DNA of 64,000 bases from Brachionus plicatilis (taxonomy: Eukaryota; Rotifera; Eurotatoria; Ploima; Brachionidae), in assembly GCA_010279815.1 (NCBI GenBank), contig QEOQ01000180.1, positions 2,687,297-2,751,296 of the forward strand, read 5' to 3'. Shown here in pieces: positions 36,134 to 47,356 of this stretch. Under the pieces are notes generated by a model. That model saw only the letters and a list, made by a program, of their open reading frames with translations. It searched no databases and was not told where the DNA came from. The position numbers were made by a program, and so were the translations under genes. How positions within the stretch are numbered: position 1 is the first letter of the stretch; every line of letters starts with the position of its first letter.

Positions 36134-37330
36134 ATGGCATCCCTTTGGAAAATTGGTACAAGTTTAACCAAACTTACTAAATTAAATATCAATACAATTG
36201 CAAATTGTAAAAATGTTTTAAAATTTACACGAAAAAATACCACAGTAACATTGAACACAAATGTGACCACAGCGAACAATCGTAAAATTGGTTTATGGCT
36301 GGCTGGCTGCTCGGGTATGGTCGCCGGCGCTGTAGTCCTCGGTGGGGTTACTCGTTTAACCGAGTCTGGTCTTTCGATGGTCGATTGGAAGCTCATAAAA
36401 GACATGGTACCACCGAAAAATGAGCAAGAGTGGCAAGAGGAATTCGACAAATACAAGGAATTTCCTGAATGGAAATATATGAATAAAGATAAACAAATGA
36501 CATTGGAGCAATTTAAATTTATTTTCTACATGGAATGGGGTCATCGAATGTGGGGGCGTTTAACTGGCTTAGTATTTTTGCTACCAGCAGCCTATTTTTG
36601 GAAAAAGGGATACTTCAACTCCGGAATGAAAAAGAGAATTGGCGTTTTCAGTGTTCTGTTAGGCTTTCAAGGATTTCTAGGATGGTACATGGTAAAGTCA
36701 GGCCTCAATGAGCCAGAGAAACAGACCGATGTTCCTCGAGTTAGTCAGTATCGTTTAGCCGCTCATTTGGGTTCCGCATTTCTTTTGTATGTTGGATTTT
36801 TATGGAATAGTTTAAACCATTTGTTGCCTAATCAAAAAGTAGAGCCAATGAATGCCAAACTGCTTAGAGGTATCTCAATGCGATCTCACGGCTTACTCAC
36901 TTTAATTTTCACAACTGCTCTCGCGGGAGCTTTTGTCGCAGGCTTAGATGCTGGCTTAGTTTACAATTCATTTCCAAAGTTTGCAGATAGATGGATCCCT
37001 ACTGATTTATGGACCATTGAGCCTAAGTGGAAAAATTTTTTCGAAAATCCAACTATGGTTCAATTTCAACATCGAATGCTAGCTACGGGAACTTTGGCTG
37101 CTATTTGTTTGTATGCTTTTTCAATGAGAAGAGTAAATATTTCGCCAAGAGCACGTCTTGCACTTAATACTCTTGTTGGTATGTCGTTTGTACAAGTTGG
37201 ACTTGGCATTGCGACTCTTTTATACTATGTACCGACTCATTTAGGTGCATTACATCAGTCTGGTTCACTAGCACTATTGTCATTTGGAATATGGTTAGCC
37301 ACAGAACTCAAAAGAGTACCTAAAATATAG
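36134..37330 (+). CDS. COX15: Heme A synthase COX15, mitochondrial
   Basis: A single exon of 398 residues, the usual size of animal COX15. The first ~50 residues are basic, rich in Lys/Thr/Asn and free of acidic residues, as in a mitochondrial presequence. Family blocks follow in order: GGVTRLTESGLSMVDWK (71-86), EWGHRMWGRLTGL with His137, RLAAHLGSAF with His211, QFQHRMLATG with His313, and GALHQSGSLALL with His374. The four histidines are the expected heme ligands. About eight membrane helices are recognisable. The enzyme oxidises the C8 methyl of heme O to make heme A for cytochrome c oxidase in the inner membrane. Like the filament gene to its left it has no introns in the coding region. 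The start is the first ATG and gives the presequence. Confidence 0.96.
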   Translation: MASLWKIGTSLTKLTKLNINTIANCKNVLKFTRKNTTVTLNTNVTTANNRKIGLWLAGCSGMVAGAVVLGGVTRLTESGLSMVDWKLIKDMVPPKNEQEWQEEFDKYKEFPEWKYMNKDKQMTLEQFKFIFYMEWGHRMWGRLTGLVFLLPAAYFWKKGYFNSGMKKRIGVFSVLLGFQGFLGWYMVKSGLNEPEKQTDVPRVSQYRLAAHLGSAFLLYVGFLWNSLNHLLPNQKVEPMNAKLLRGISMRSHGLLTLIFTTALAGAFVAGLDAGLVYNSFPKFADRWIPTDLWTIEPKWKNFFENPTMVQFQHRMLATGTLAAICLYAFSMRRVNISPRARLALNTLVGMSFVQVGLGIATLLYYVPTHLGALHQSGSLALLSFGIWLATELKRVPKI

Positions 37331-39662
37331 TGTTAAATTTTCTCAATGTTTTTTTTTTACATAATGAAACTAGTTTAATTTTAACTTATTGTAATTTTAA
37401 ATTAAAAAATAAACTCTCAAAATAAATTTTTTTTACAAAATAAAAATTAGATGATTCTAGAAGGTAAATTAATACAATTATGATAGTGTAGTTTAATTAA
37501 AAAAAATAATTTTTTTTTTTTATAAAATTCTGACTAATTAGGGCATCTTGAAGTTGATGATCAATTCAAAATATCATTTCAATTTAAAAAGTTTGTCTTT
37601 AGATATTAAACTAAATCTTTGATTTAATTTAAATAATTTTAATGTAATATGATTAACATGCAATGTAGATTTAGAAAATAAGAAAATATTGAAAAAGCAT
37701 TTTCTCAATCAATAGTAAAATCGATTTTCAATTTAGTTAGCTGATTTTTTGTAAAGTTTTATTTTCATTTTATTACTAATTTGGAATTTTTTATTTGAAT
37801 TTTTTTTAAAATTTAATCGTGAATGCTAGTACAAAAACTTAAGAAATAAAAAATCTCAAATAAACTCTACAAAAAATCAGTTAATATATTTAATTATTAA
37901 AATCGATTATCAATGGACTGAGAAAATGTTTTTTAAATTTTTCTTATTTTCTAAATCTACATTGCATGTTAATCATATTGCATTAAAATTATTTAAATTA
38001 AATCAAAGATTTAGTTTAATATCTAAAGACAAACTTTTTAAATTGAAATGATATTTTGAATTTATCATCAACTTCAAGATGCCCTAAATAGACACATGAC
38101 ATAAAAACACGATAGTGTTGAAGATATATTCGATCAATTCGACATGATACAATTCTTCAAATGCATAAATAGAATCATCTGCAATGGCGTAGCTTCATGA
38201 GGCGACCTAAAAAATTATCCGTTTAGTTCATATTGAGTAATTTCCATGTAAAAAGTGACATGGATTTTTTTAAAACTAATTGATTAGTTTTGTAACAACT
38301 ATGAGAGTTCATCTCTAAAATTAGTCTCAAGTCTAGTTTTTCAATTGCTAGTCTCAAGATTGAGAATTTCCTAAATTGGTTGATTATTGGGTTAAAGATC
38401 TTTTAAATAATAAATTAGTTGTTGTCTTAATAATATCTATTCTATAGTTTAACTTTCTTTAATAGACGATTTGGAATATTCACTAGTCAATTGATTGTCT
38501 AACTTTTCCGAACCTTGTAAATTTAATCCGATAACCAATCAATAAATAAAATTAATTTTGTTAATAAATTAATTTAATACTATTTTTTTATTAAAAATGT
38601 TATTTGGACCAACAAATCAGCTCTGGCAGGCAGGAATAGAACATGGTCTTTCCTATCAGTCAAAAGATAAGTGTAACTATAATAATTTGATAATGAATTT
38701 CATGTATTCATAACTCAGTCAAGAGAGCAATTTTCTGATAATTTTCTGATAAAAAGACTTAAACTATGAAATTTTTTGAAATGATGAACAATTCCTGATT
38801 TTAATAAAAAAAGTATGTTTATTTTGAAATTTTTTCTTAAGAAAATTCAATTTTGGCAAAGTTATTGGAAAACTACAGAGTTTTATTTATTGAAGACAAG
38901 AACTGTTTTTTAAACTCAATGTACTGTTAAAAACCTTATAAGAAATTTAGCTGGTAACCAGCTCTACGAGCGATTGGCTTAATGAAGATTTTTTAATATT
39001 ATTAATAATAATAAATTATACCATTCATTTTAAGAAAGGAAAGCAAATGTTTCAAAATTTTTAACAAAACACTAAAGCGATGGAAAATACGAGACTTAAA
39101 GTAGTTAAATACGAGACTTTATTATGTTACTGTTAAAAGCTCGTTTTTAAAATCTAAATGATAATTTAAAAAAAATTTTAGTATTTTTTTTAATTGATTT
39201 ACATCATTAAAATGAATTCAGAGCGTATCCAAGTATCCAAATATTCAATAAAGAATTTTGTCATTTTCAAAGAAGTTTTAGTGCGATAGAAAAGTTTTTT
39301 TCCAAGGATTTTGTTTTATTTTGATTTTATTTTGTTTTTATTTTGGTAGTTAGTTATATATTATGATATCAAATAAACAAAGTAAATCAGAAAAAAAATT
39401 TCAATAAAAAAGAAATTCGAATGTTTCAAAATATTCGAATAGGATATTTCTTATATTAATAGTTTTTATTTTCGAAGATTTTAATGACAACCAATTGAAT
39501 AAATAAATAAATAAATTAATTAAAAAAAACTAATAAAACAGGATGATGAATATATTTGAAACTTTCACTTTTTTATTAAAAATTTCTCTAAAGTCGATTG
39601 AATTAAACATTGTAAAATCAATTTAATAATTTAAGGATTTAAATTTTTTAAACTTAATACGA
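37331..39662. other. Intergenic stretch between COX15 and VPS11 (convergent genes)
   Basis: Contains the 3' UTRs of both genes and one long-hairpin element (37539-38086, listed separately). AATAAA signals occur near 37408. The remainder, about 38090-39660, shows no gene. Confidence 0.45.
37539..38086. mobile_element. Long-hairpin MITE with TAGGGCATCTTGAAG ends
   Basis: A 548-base element starting TAGGGCATCTTGAAGTTGAT and ending with the exact reverse complement of its first bases (...CTTCAAGATGCCCTA). The arms pair over about 190-230 bases each. The TAGGG start resembles hAT ends. The 8 flanking bases do not match each other, so the target duplication has decayed or is of another length (AAT on both sides). 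Confidence 0.7.
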
Positions 39663-42600
39663 TCACGGTAAACTTTCGGGAACAATCATAGTCTTGTTGA
39701 ATAAACCTTTTCCAAAATAGTCAGCTATTACCTCAAATGTATCAATGCTTCTCTCCAATTGCTTATGAAATCCATCATGAAGTGTTTTTTTACTTTCTTC
39801 ATTTAGTTTAATGTGATTAAGAAAATTACTAAGAAGAATTTTTACATTAGAAATATACTTATGTATTTAAAATAAAGAATACCTATTCTCTACAGCACAA
39901 GTCGGACATGCACCATCTACACTATGATTTTCAAAGCACCTATTGAATTTATATACAAAAAGGTAAATAAATTTATCTTAAAAATTTACTCTGCATGAAA
40001 TGAGTGATTACAGAGACAGTGGATTGATGGAAAATTAAGTTCATCACCACATGACTCGCATTTATTAGCCTGAAAAATAATCGGCTCCGTTTTTAAATGA
40101 TCAATATGAGTTTTCATCTCCATTATACTTTTCAAATACCGATTTAAAGTATCTTGGTTTTCTTTAATCTCGTGTTCTTCTTTTTTCATTCGGTTTAATA
40201 GGTATTCCTTGACAGAACAAAAATATTAAAATTATTTTGTTTTAGTTAAGTTTTACTTTAACGGTATCTATTGTCAGAGTGTTATTTTGCGATAAAATTT
40301 TTATGACCATCAAAGGAGTAAGCAAATTGAATTTTTCAATATTTGTCAAAATTTGCATTATAAAATCTTTTAGGTTATATCCATCTCTTTTGCTAAAATA
40401 TTGAAGTGATTGAATCCATAAGTTTGGATCATGGGTTCCATATCGTTTGCAAGTATCCAAAATACTAATATGATCATTATTGTCCATATGATATTGCAGT
40501 ATTCGCTGATACATTGCATTTTTTTCATACAAGTATAGAAGTCCTGCTTTGAATTGGTGTAGCTGACATAAAGTTAGAGCCAAACTCATGTCATACGATG
40601 TGTCATTTGACATTAGAAATTCCAAAGCGTACTTCTCTTGGATTGAAAGTGAACTATTGGAAGAAAGTATATTTTCGTTCATTGCATCCTCGATCAAAAG
40701 TTTTTGATTCTTTTTGTTCTTGGTTCCTGTTTCAGCAACGCGTTTCAGATACAATTCCAATAAAGTGTTCGATATTATTTTAGAATTAATCTGTTTCTAT
40801 TGATTTAAAAAAAAAAGTTAATCTTGGAAATTTAATGAAATTTATTATTTATAAAAATCTAGTACTTTTTGAATGAATTCTAAAAATTCGATCAAAAGTT
40901 CAGAATGCATTAAAAATATGTGCAAAAAATCAGTCGGATCAGCAACAAATTTTTGAACTGAATCTAAATAAATTGATTAAAAGACAGTTTAAAATAAAAA
41001 TGTAAATCTTGCCATCATATTTAACACAAATGTTCTTTAGGAATTCCACAGTTTTTTCCGGTATATTTGCCATTAATAGTTTGCCATATTTTTTAAGATT
41101 CAAGACAGCACTTTGATCATCTAAATTTTGAATGTAGTTTAATGATTCACCGTAGTCTTTCAAATTTTCTAGTTGTATTTTTAAATAATCTTCGTGTTTT
41201 GAATGCTTTTTGCACAAATTCAAAGCTTGTTTGTAAAAGCCAGATTGACGGAGAACTTTAATGCCAGTGTCTACATCAAATTCTACATTACCTTCCACTA
41301 AAAATGAATTTAATCTTTGCTCATCTTTTAGTTTTGTGTAACAATTTAATAGTAATGTAGTGTGATCCTCGTTTGCTAACTTTTGTTTGTGTAATTCCTG
41401 TAAATATTCAGTCAAATTTACTATTCTCTGTGAGTCCAAAAATCGTCTGATAATATAAGATGGCTCTAAAAATGGAATTGTTTTGATGTATTGAGACATA
41501 GCTTTGTCAAAGTCTCCTTTACTGAAAGTATTTTTCTAATATATATAGTTATTTCATTTAAAAAAAAATGTACCTATACAAATGATCAGCGTACTGTCGA
41601 ATAATATCGATAACACCTTCTCTATCATACTGGCTTGATTGAGCTAAACTAAAAAAAAAATTAAATATGCATCTTATTCAGTTTAATTGAAAATAATTTA
41701 TTTTTTTAATTAATTTATTTATTTTTTTCACCAAAAAAAATTTATTCATTTATTTATCAATTGAATTTACCTCCATTTTAGGAGAAGTAAATTTTAAAGT
41801 TTCAAAAAAAAGAAAGAGAGACAAAAAATTTAAGAATAAAACCCATTTTAGTTGAATAGTAAAAAATGAAAGGTAGAAAGTGATAGAGAATTTTAAAATT
41901 GATTTTTTGTCAATTCAATGTACTCAATAGATGTAAAAAAGACGGTTAAATTAAACAAAGCAAAATGGTAATCAAGCACCTGCACATGAATGCTCTGTTT
42001 ATAATTTAAACAGATTTTAATTTTGTAATCAACTTATAAAGAGAAGGTGATGTAGTTGGTAAAATAAAAGATTATTGTCCTGAGGGATCTGGTTCGAATC
42101 CTAGTGAAGGCAAATTTAATGTAAAAAAAATTTAAGCTTGTATTTCCTTTAGGCTTCTGATTTGAGTTTATCATTGCACTGGATAGTTGTAACCATTGTT
42201 CGAAAAAATGGAACCTTGCACAATAAAAGTCACTATCTTACTACGAGAATATGTCATGACTTGCAAGCCAAGGGGCCTGTAGAAAATGGCGTCGAAAGAT
42301 ATAAGTGTTATTAGCATAAATTCATTTATAATCTATCTAAAGTTTTTTTTCCTGTCTTTATCAGTATACCTCTGCTACTAAAATGTCTTCTCAAGTGTTC
42401 AGCAACCTGTAGAATTTGTTTATTTTAGTGATTTTTTAAATAAAAAAAAAAAAAATTAGCAATTGATACGAAGCTTTAATTCTACCAAAAATTAAAAATC
42501 AAATATTCTTAAAATATTAAAAAAAATAAAAATTATAAATAATTCTCCAAATTAAAATTTCCGTCAATTAAAAAATTTAAAAAAAAGAGGATTTTAGCTA

Positions 42601-44903
42601 TTTGTCAATATTTGTTTAAAACTCTGAAATAAATAAAGATTTTTATCATAAATTCTTACTCAATTGCCATTTGGTAGTGGTTTTTTTTGAACAATATTTG
42701 CAATTTAGACTGAGTGTCCTTTTCAGTTAATTGAATTATTTGTTCACCTTTTCCGGCCAAAACGTAAACTGAACTCCATTCACAAACTATATTTAAAACA
42801 TTTGTAAAAGAGCGCGAAAAACCGACATATTTATTTTCTACATCATAAATACTAACAGTAGTTGAGTCAATAGTAGCTGTACTTAAAAAAAATTCTCAAT
42901 TTAATTTTTTTTGATAAACAAGAATAATTACGGCATTGGAGCCTTCGATTTGTTTTGAATTTCTTTCGCAGCAATCACCAATTTTCCCTTGAACCAATGA
43001 ACTGAAATCTTATCTCCTTCAAATGGATAACAAGGCCCGACTCCATCGTGTTCGTAAACATAAACGGCATCTTTTCGAGCAGCCACAAGTTCTCCTTTAT
43101 CTGTCATACACCAGCATCTAGGCTTTACTCCATCATCAGCCAAGACAGCTATCTTTATTAGTTAATTTTTAATTAAAAATTTTAATTGAAGCCAAACTAG
43201 AGTTGAATTTTTATTTTGAAATTAAAATCAATCTGAATAATCTAAATTAATTAATTAATTTCTAAAATATGATTTAAATTTTTCTAGTTTTTTATCTAAT
43301 ATATTATTGATAGGCTAAATAACTTGGAATTTTTCTAATTTCAGTATCCATAAAAATTTAAAAAATATATTTCTGAAACAAGATTAATTTGATTTGAAAA
43401 AAAAAATTGATTCTGTTAGATCTACAAATTTTTTAAAATCTTGAGGATTCTAGAGATATGACAAGTTGATCTTAGTATAAACAATTTCTTAATTAGATTA
43501 TTTTGTAGGGTATTAAGGTTATTTTTAATTCCAGTGTTTAGGGAAAGTGTTTCAAGACAATAAGTAAATTGAGATAGACAGTACGCTTTGTATAGTAATT
43601 TAGTGTTATTTAAATTTTGAGGATATTGCTGATATTATGCATTGGTATGATTGTCCCAAAAATTTTTATGAACTTTTTTGAATTTCTCGGCTGCATATTA
43701 GTTAAATTCCAGGTTTGAGTTTTTCACACAAATAATTTTTAACCCAAATTTTGCATTTAAACAAAGTGTAAATTTTCATAAAATAAAATTTTTACAACAA
43801 TAGCATCTGAATGATCCATAAAAATAATTAATATTAGTCAAAACAATTTATAGAACTAATACTTCTGATAACTAAAGCACTTGATTTTGATTTAGAAATT
43901 TATCTAAATGCATTTTAATTTTTGTAAACTTTTAATTTAAAACTAAAATTCATGACGTTTTTTTAATGGTTCTATAATTTAATTAATTCGTCAAATTTTA
44001 GAAAGGCTGAAAATAAATCAGATAGAACCAAGTTATAAAAAAGTTATAAAAGTAGAAATGAATTTAAAAAAATCAAAATTTTCCTTAACTTCCATTGTTT
44101 ATCCAAGTTAAAATTACTTTTTCATCTTTTTCGCGATTTCCAAAAGTAATTGTAATTATCAAATATTCAGTTGAAACAAATACAAACATTCCTCGGCCCA
44201 AATTTTTAAATGAAATTCCAGTTATTGGACTGGATCCTGTGTAAAGAATACGTGGCTTTTCATTTTTATACTTCAATATATCACACTTGTAAAATAGAAC
44301 GTCACCACTTGATAGACCAACACAAACCGAATTGTTGCCATCATGTACTGCTAGGGCAGTAATCTTTGAAATTGCATTGTTCAAAGATATTGTTAATGGT
44401 CTAAAATTTGGTTCATCCATTTTGTCCAAGCGTAAAATCTTAATCAGCGGTATTTTCTGGTTCGAAGAATCATGCTTCAAATAAAAAAGATAAAATTTTT
44501 GCTAAGATCGAATTGAATAAAATAGTTTTACTCCGCCAGCAATTATTATGTTATCATTTTTAAACTGAGATAAACAGGTCATTTCATTGTCAAATAGCTG
44601 AAAGGTGTTAAGACCCATGTGTTTGTCTAAAGTAACAATCGAACCTTCATCAGTTCCTAGTATTATTAAGTCTCGTCCACTTTGGCAAAATTTAATATTC
44701 AAATTCTTATTCAAATTATCTAATTTAAAAAAATTAATTTTTTTAATTTAATAATTTTACTTTTAAGGAATCAAAATTTTTCTTCGGCTCCTGAGGATCT
44801 TTGATTGTAATTTCATCGAAAAAATTAAAACGTCGTTGCTAAATTTTTAATTTTGAATTGTACCTAATTAATAAAATTTCTAAGTTACCTTTATTGAAAC
44901 CAT
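39663..44903 (-). CDS. VPS11: Vacuolar protein sorting protein 11 (HOPS/CORVET core subunit)
   Basis: Exons: 44889-44903, 44761-44838, 44532-44705, 44090-44474, 42932-43148, 42660-42881, 41574-41648, 41013-41521, 40866-40963, 40257-40790, 39990-40207, 39883-39939, 39663-39828; phases close to 915 residues (animal VPS11 is about 940). The N-terminal half is a WD40-like propeller (QRRFNFFDE; CYPFEGDKISVHWFKGKLVI). It is followed by the clathrin-repeat solenoid (LEPSYIIRRFLDSQRIVNLT; HTTLLLNCYTKLKD), a short coiled coil, and a C-terminal RING-H2 finger (CESCGDELNFPS, CLCNHSFHAECFE, CPTC; about 819-857), then FEVIADYFGKGLFN. VPS11 scaffolds HOPS and CORVET for endosome and lysosome fusion. Intron 8, between 41013 and 40963, appears to have a GC-AG donor. 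Introns 4 and 6 are ~0.9-1.0 kb. Intron 6 holds a tRNA-like sequence at 42046-42112. Confidence 0.93.
42046..42112 (+). repeat. tRNA-like / SINE-like pol III box pair in a VPS11 intron
   Basis: GGTTCGAATCC at 42091-42101 matches the pol III B-box consensus exactly. A degenerate A-box-like TGTAGTTGGT lies ~40 bases upstream at 42051. The flanking sequence does not fold into a proper acceptor stem or T stem, so this is not a functional tRNA. It is a tRNA relic or the head of a tRNA-derived SINE. Confidence 0.35.
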
Positions 44904-45638
44904 TACTTTTATATAAATGAATTCAATATTCTTTTTTTTATTTTATTGAAATTTGATAAATTTAGAATAAATTTAGAATCATGTGATAACAAGACATACA
45001 TAAGACTTTTTTTGAAAATTTTGAAATTTTTTTAGATGGCAAAATTTTTTTAACATTTTTTTATTAATTTAAAAAATTTGAGTCGAATTTCTGCAATAAA
45101 AATAATTCTTATTTTGCGGTGTCTTTAAAGGCTTTAAAAATATTCAATAGACATAGAATTTACTAAATTTTTACTATTTCCTATTTTGTCTTTAAAAAAA
45201 TTGATAATTCAAATAAAAAAGTGAAAATTTTGATCTCCTAAATTTTATTTAAACTCTTTAAAAAAGACTACTTCTCTAGTTATTTAAATCGGATCATATT
45301 TTCGTCATTTTTTTATTTAAAATAGTCCAGTTAGTTTTAAGCAAATTAATAGTCTTCACATAATAAATTAGAAAAATATATTTTTTAGTTGAAGTTTAAG
45401 GGCTCTAAAATATCAAGACTTCTGATAATTTTTGCTCCAATTTTCTTAATAATAATTTTTTTATATGATCGTCAATCTAAAAGTGCTTATCTGTAGGCAT
45501 TGTAAAATTTCATACAAAACTTCCAATACACAAATAAAAAATTGTATAACTTTTGTTCTAAATGTTAAAAACTTGTTCTGCAAATGAAACAAAGTGATAC
45601 ATTTTTGTTTCACCTACCGTAATTCCGTGTTGGGGAAC

Positions 45639-45761
45639 GCGTGCATTAATACCCAAAGTCATATGTGAAGTGCATGCACAGACATTAACCCCTTCCATGT
45701 TAAAAAAATACTATTAAAGGTTCGACGCACTACATGTGCAACTTTGGGTATTAACGTGTGA
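45639..45761. repeat. Short GC-richer hairpin element
   Basis: Left arm ACGCGTGCATTAATACCCAA and right arm, reversed, CACGTTAATACCCAAAGTTG face each other over ~123 bases. Direct repeats GTGATAC lie close on both sides (45594 and 45757), which could be a target duplication. Confidence 0.5.
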
Positions 45762-45762
45762 T

Positions 45763-46177
45763 ACTTTTTTTTATGCTTATCTATTTATAGATGCAGCTTT
45801 TTTTTTAAAGATTTAAAAAATCATACGATATTTCATAGAATATAAATATTAAAATATTAAAATAATATGACAAAGTCTTGAATTAATTATAAGAGCGGCG
45901 TTTAAAGACAATATTAAAATAAAAAAAATACTATTTGAAAATCTTAATTTGTTGATTTGTTTTTTGAGCCCTTTTTCCTACCAAGAGGCTATCGAACACT
46001 CCCATCTTTGTTTAAAACTACAACTGGAGTAATATCAACTCTATTCAAGTTTAAACTTTGAAGAGGTCGACGCATAACTTCCTCATTCTGGTTTGAAATT
46101 ATCTATGAAATATCGTATGATTTTTTAAATCTTTAAAAAAAAAGCTGCATCTATAACTAGATAAGCATAAAAAAAAT
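45763..46177. mobile_element. TIR element with ~75-bp arms
   Basis: Arms 45763-45840 and 46101-46177 are near-perfect reverse complements (TTATGCTTATCTA then TATAGATGCAGC; inner end TCATACGATATTTCATAGA). The ~260-base middle includes a GC-richer coding-like scrap at 45960-46093. No clear target duplication seen. Confidence 0.6.
45960..46093 (-). pseudogene. Coding-like scrap between TIR arms
   Basis: The minus strand reads NQNEEVMRRPLQSLNLNRVD, then ITPVVVLNKDGSVR, an in-frame TAG (45989-45991), then PLGRKKGLKNK. Composition looks like real protein. I do not recognise it. It may be an exon fragment captured by the element, or a remnant of its own protein. Confidence 0.3.
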
Positions 46178-46330
46178 AATTTTTAATATTAAAAAACATT
46201 TTCATAATTTTGTTTGAATGGTCGCACTAAAAGTTGAAATATGCAAAATTATTTTTTTAATATTTCAAAAAATTTCAAATTGTAATTTTTTCCTCTACAA
46301 AATGATATATAGATATCTGGAAAAAAGTAA

Positions 46331-46450
46331 TATCGATACGTATTGAATGACGCGCACCTTAAAATAATTGATTTAGATCCTTTCGCTGAAGATGGTAAAG
46401 TTTGTATGGATGCACTAGATCAATTTTATGTGTCAAAAATTACTCAAATC
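46331..46450 (+). pseudogene. Short coding-like scrap, unrecognised
   Basis: About 35 codons of protein-like composition (NDAHLKIIDLDPFAEDGKVC, then MDALDQFYVSKIT) preceded by a stop and passing into A+T-rich sequence. Not recognised. Could be the start of a degraded transposon gene. Confidence 0.2.
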
Positions 46451-46749
46451 TATCCACTACTTTTCTTTTATTTTATTTGTATTAAAATAAAAAAAAAATT
46501 TCAAAATCCACATCCACTTTTTGTGTGTGATTATATTTTACTATTTACCCATAAAATGTGTGAAAATTAACTCTTTCATATATTTAGTCGAAAGGTCAAA
46601 ATCTTATCATTATCCTGAAATCCGTTAATAGCCACTGAGGCTTTTCAAAAAAGTTGGAATAAATAAAACATTAAAAAGCTCTAATTAGAGATTAATGTTA
46701 AAAAAATTTTATTTTTGTATTAAAAAAATTAGATTTTGTTTAAAACTAA

Positions 46750-47130
46750 TTTGAATGTGCGTTCATCAGGATTGCGCTTACAAGTTTGTGTATGTTAAAA
46801 AAACACATTGTTGCTGAAAAGTTTTTTCAAAAACTGCAAGTGATTCAAAATACATGTTTTAAATCAATCTATCACTTACCTTATGACACACCTTCTATCC
46901 AACTTTCTGGCTTTCTCAAGGACCAAAAGGTTGATAGAATTGAGTCTAGACTCAGAATTCTGCTCGAAAAATACATAAAAAAAAGTTTAATATGTAAAAA
47001 CACACTCATTACTTCACTCATACAAGATTATGTTGATGTTTTTGTTGAAAGCTCAAGAAGTTCTGAACTTAAAACCCTCCTTTGTAAAGTCTCAAATGAG
47101 CTATTTCAATGGACAACTATTTTTCTGTAA
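46750..47130 (+). pseudogene. LINE C-terminal fragment 1
   Basis: The frame reads KKHIVAEKFFQKLQVIQNTC, then FKSIYHLPYDTPS. The KLQxIQN motif is typical of the region just C-terminal to the reverse transcriptase in jockey/CR1-like LINEs. It ends with a stop at 47128-47130. No polymerase domain precedes it. Confidence 0.6.
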
Positions 47131-47356
47131 CATTTCCGATTTCTTTTTCAACTTCTAATGTCATTTTATTAATTTAATTAATTCAACACAACTTTTTATA
47201 TGGAGACTTTTTTAAAATTTTAAATATCAAAGGCGAAAGGAGTTTCATTACTCAAAGCCTTTATTTCTATTGAAATATTAAATAAACTATTAACAACATG
47301 AAAAGTTTTTTGTTTGTATAAGAAAAATGTGTGTTAATATCTCTCACTCAACTCTC

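Larger units (their letters stand above)
44904..46330. other. Intergenic stretch with two inverted-repeat elements
   Basis: Upstream region of VPS11. It contains the small hairpin 45639-45761 and the TIR structure 45763-46177 (listed separately). The rest is non-coding. Confidence 0.45.

Noticed and set aside
42046..42112. Functional tRNA gene
   Set aside because: The B box is perfect, but the T stem and acceptor stem do not pair, so only a tRNA-like relic is claimed.
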